Source: Hespellia sp.
Lineage (GTDB): Bacteria; Bacillota; Clostridia; Lachnospirales; Lachnospiraceae
DNA: 64,000 nucleotides
NCBI GenBank assembly: GCA_028693555.1
Contig: JAQUVD010000021.1
Span: forward strand, 1-64,000
Reading direction: 5' to 3'
The notes under the pieces are model-generated. The model saw nothing but the letters and a program-made list of their open reading frames with translations, ran no database searches and was not told where the DNA came from. This document shows positions 63,256 to 64,000 of this stretch, one piece after another. The position numbers were made by a program, and so were the translations under genes. Within the stretch, counting starts at the first letter, position 1, and every line of letters starts with the position of its first letter.

Positions 63256-64000
63256 ATGAAAAATATGTCATTAAAGGAAATTGCTTCTGCATGTGACGGA
63301 GTCTATTGTGGCGACGAAGATAGTTATTATAAAGAAGTGTCCGGTGTTGCCATTGACAGCCGCAAAGTCCAGCAGGATTATCTCTTTGTTGCGATTCGCG
63401 GTGCACGCGTGGACGGTCACACATTTATTCCACAGGTCATGGAAAATGGCGCTCTCTGTTCCATTTCCGAGGAGAAGCTGGGGGATGTCCCTTATCCTTA
63501 TATTCTCGTTTCTTCCTGCGAGCAGGCATTAAAAGATATCGCGGAGCATTACCGCAGATCTCTTGCCATCAAGGTTGTCGGAATCTCCGGCAGCGTTGGA
63601 AAGACAAGCACCAAGGAAATGATCGGCTCTGTTCTTGCGCAGAAATATTCGGTTCTAAAGACCGCCGGCAATTTCAACAATGAAATCGGTCTTCCACTCA
63701 CGATTTTCAACATTCGCGACCATCACGAAATTGCAATTTTGGAAATGGGCATCAGTGGGTTTGGCGAGATGGAGCGTCTTGCAAGAATGGCCCGCCCTGA
63801 TTTCTGTGTCCTGACCAATATCGGAAATGCTCATATTGAAAACTTAAAATCCCGCGACGGTATTCTGAAAGCCAAATCTGCCATGTTTCAATTCATGCAG
63901 CCCGGCGGTTCGATTATCTTAAACGGAGACGATGATAAATTATCAGCCGTTCAGGATTATCATGGCACAAAGCCTGTCTTCTTCGGCTTATCCGATGACA
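63256..64000 (+). CDS. murF: UDP-N-acetylmuramoyl-tripeptide--D-alanyl-D-alanine ligase, partial
   Basis: First about 248 residues; the gene runs off the right edge. Mur-ligase fold: N-terminal uridine-binding domain (GVAIDSRKVQQDYLFVAI), P-loop GISGSVGKTSTKEM, and EMGISGFGEMERLARMARPDF. Adds D-Ala-D-Ala to UDP-MurNAc-tripeptide. The neighbouring ddl supplies its substrate. Confidence 0.96.
   Translation, partial: MKNMSLKEIASACDGVYCGDEDSYYKEVSGVAIDSRKVQQDYLFVAIRGARVDGHTFIPQVMENGALCSISEEKLGDVPYPYILVSSCEQALKDIAEHYRRSLAIKVVGISGSVGKTSTKEMIGSVLAQKYSVLKTAGNFNNEIGLPLTIFNIRDHHEIAILEMGISGFGEMERLARMARPDFCVLTNIGNAHIENLKSRDGILKAKSAMFQFMQPGGSIILNGDDDKLSAVQDYHGTKPVFFGLSDD

Noticed and set aside
1-64000. 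CRISPR arrays, tRNA/rRNA genes, prophage, insertion sequences
   Set aside because: None seen; the repeated units at 15.5, 16.2 and 39.6 kb are dispersed, not arrayed with spacers.

Overview
The window is chromosomal core sequence from a low-GC, spore-forming Clostridia, most likely a Lachnospiraceae gut anaerobe. Supporting signs are the S10-spc-alpha ribosomal block with a zinc-type S14, an HydE/HydG/HydF set led by a TM1266-type regulator, a SipL-like DUF3794+LysM spore-coat protein, an Mbeg1-like hydrolase, and a dnaE-pfkA-murI run. Species cannot be named from sequence alone. Most genes lie on the minus strand. There are no tRNA or rRNA genes, CRISPR arrays, prophages or insertion sequences. 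The only mobile element is the 5' end of a group II intron at the left edge.

Layout: 1-174 group II intron end abutting a terminator; 191-2993 HAD phosphatase and Tex (-); 3170-6365 TetR regulator, lipid kinase, glycerophosphodiesterase and PAP2 enzyme (+); 6441-11535 MutY, a polar amino-acid ABC transporter, UppP and a Cof phosphatase (-); 11638-12732 secreted cell-wall hydrolase (+); 12799-28574 a 30-gene ribosomal/secY/adk/infA/rpoA block (-) with an S10 promoter and structured leader; 28644-29893 an rRNA-type methyltransferase and an unidentified structured RNA locus; 29911-42695 a long minus-strand run (57-aa protein, Mbeg1-like, C_GCAxxG_C_C, deoxyinosine glycosylase, RluD-type synthase, SbcC, SbcD, MYG1, HydF, HydG, HydE, TM1266 regulator); 42718-46089 GreA, CPBP protease, sirtuin and a trigger-factor-like lipoprotein; 46284-53010 a membrane protein, DUF1934, MurI, PfkA, DnaE and an HPr-like protein; 53118-59740 CvfB, acyl-ACP thioesterase, cation efflux, small exported protein, GntR regulator, IspE, SipL and a PrcB-like lipoprotein; 59883-64000 an acyltransferase, nicotinate phosphoribosyltransferase, Ddl and the start of MurF (+).

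Functionally this is housekeeping: translation and transcription, envelope building (UppP, MurI, Ddl, MurF, IspE, PlsC, cell-wall hydrolase), DNA repair (MutY, SbcCD, deoxyinosine glycosylase), hydrogenase maturation and sporulation. I found no new defence or biosynthetic island. The less ordinary content is non-coding: a TTGACA/TATATT-driven RNA locus with a built-in early terminator (29.6-29.9 kb), an attenuator-like leader before the hydrogenase-maturation genes (42.5-42.7 kb), two tandem hairpins with different stems but the same loop between rpoA and rplQ (13.36-13.43 kb), an approximately 100-bp interspersed repeat placed at stop codons in three places, and structured leaders before rpsJ and rpsM.
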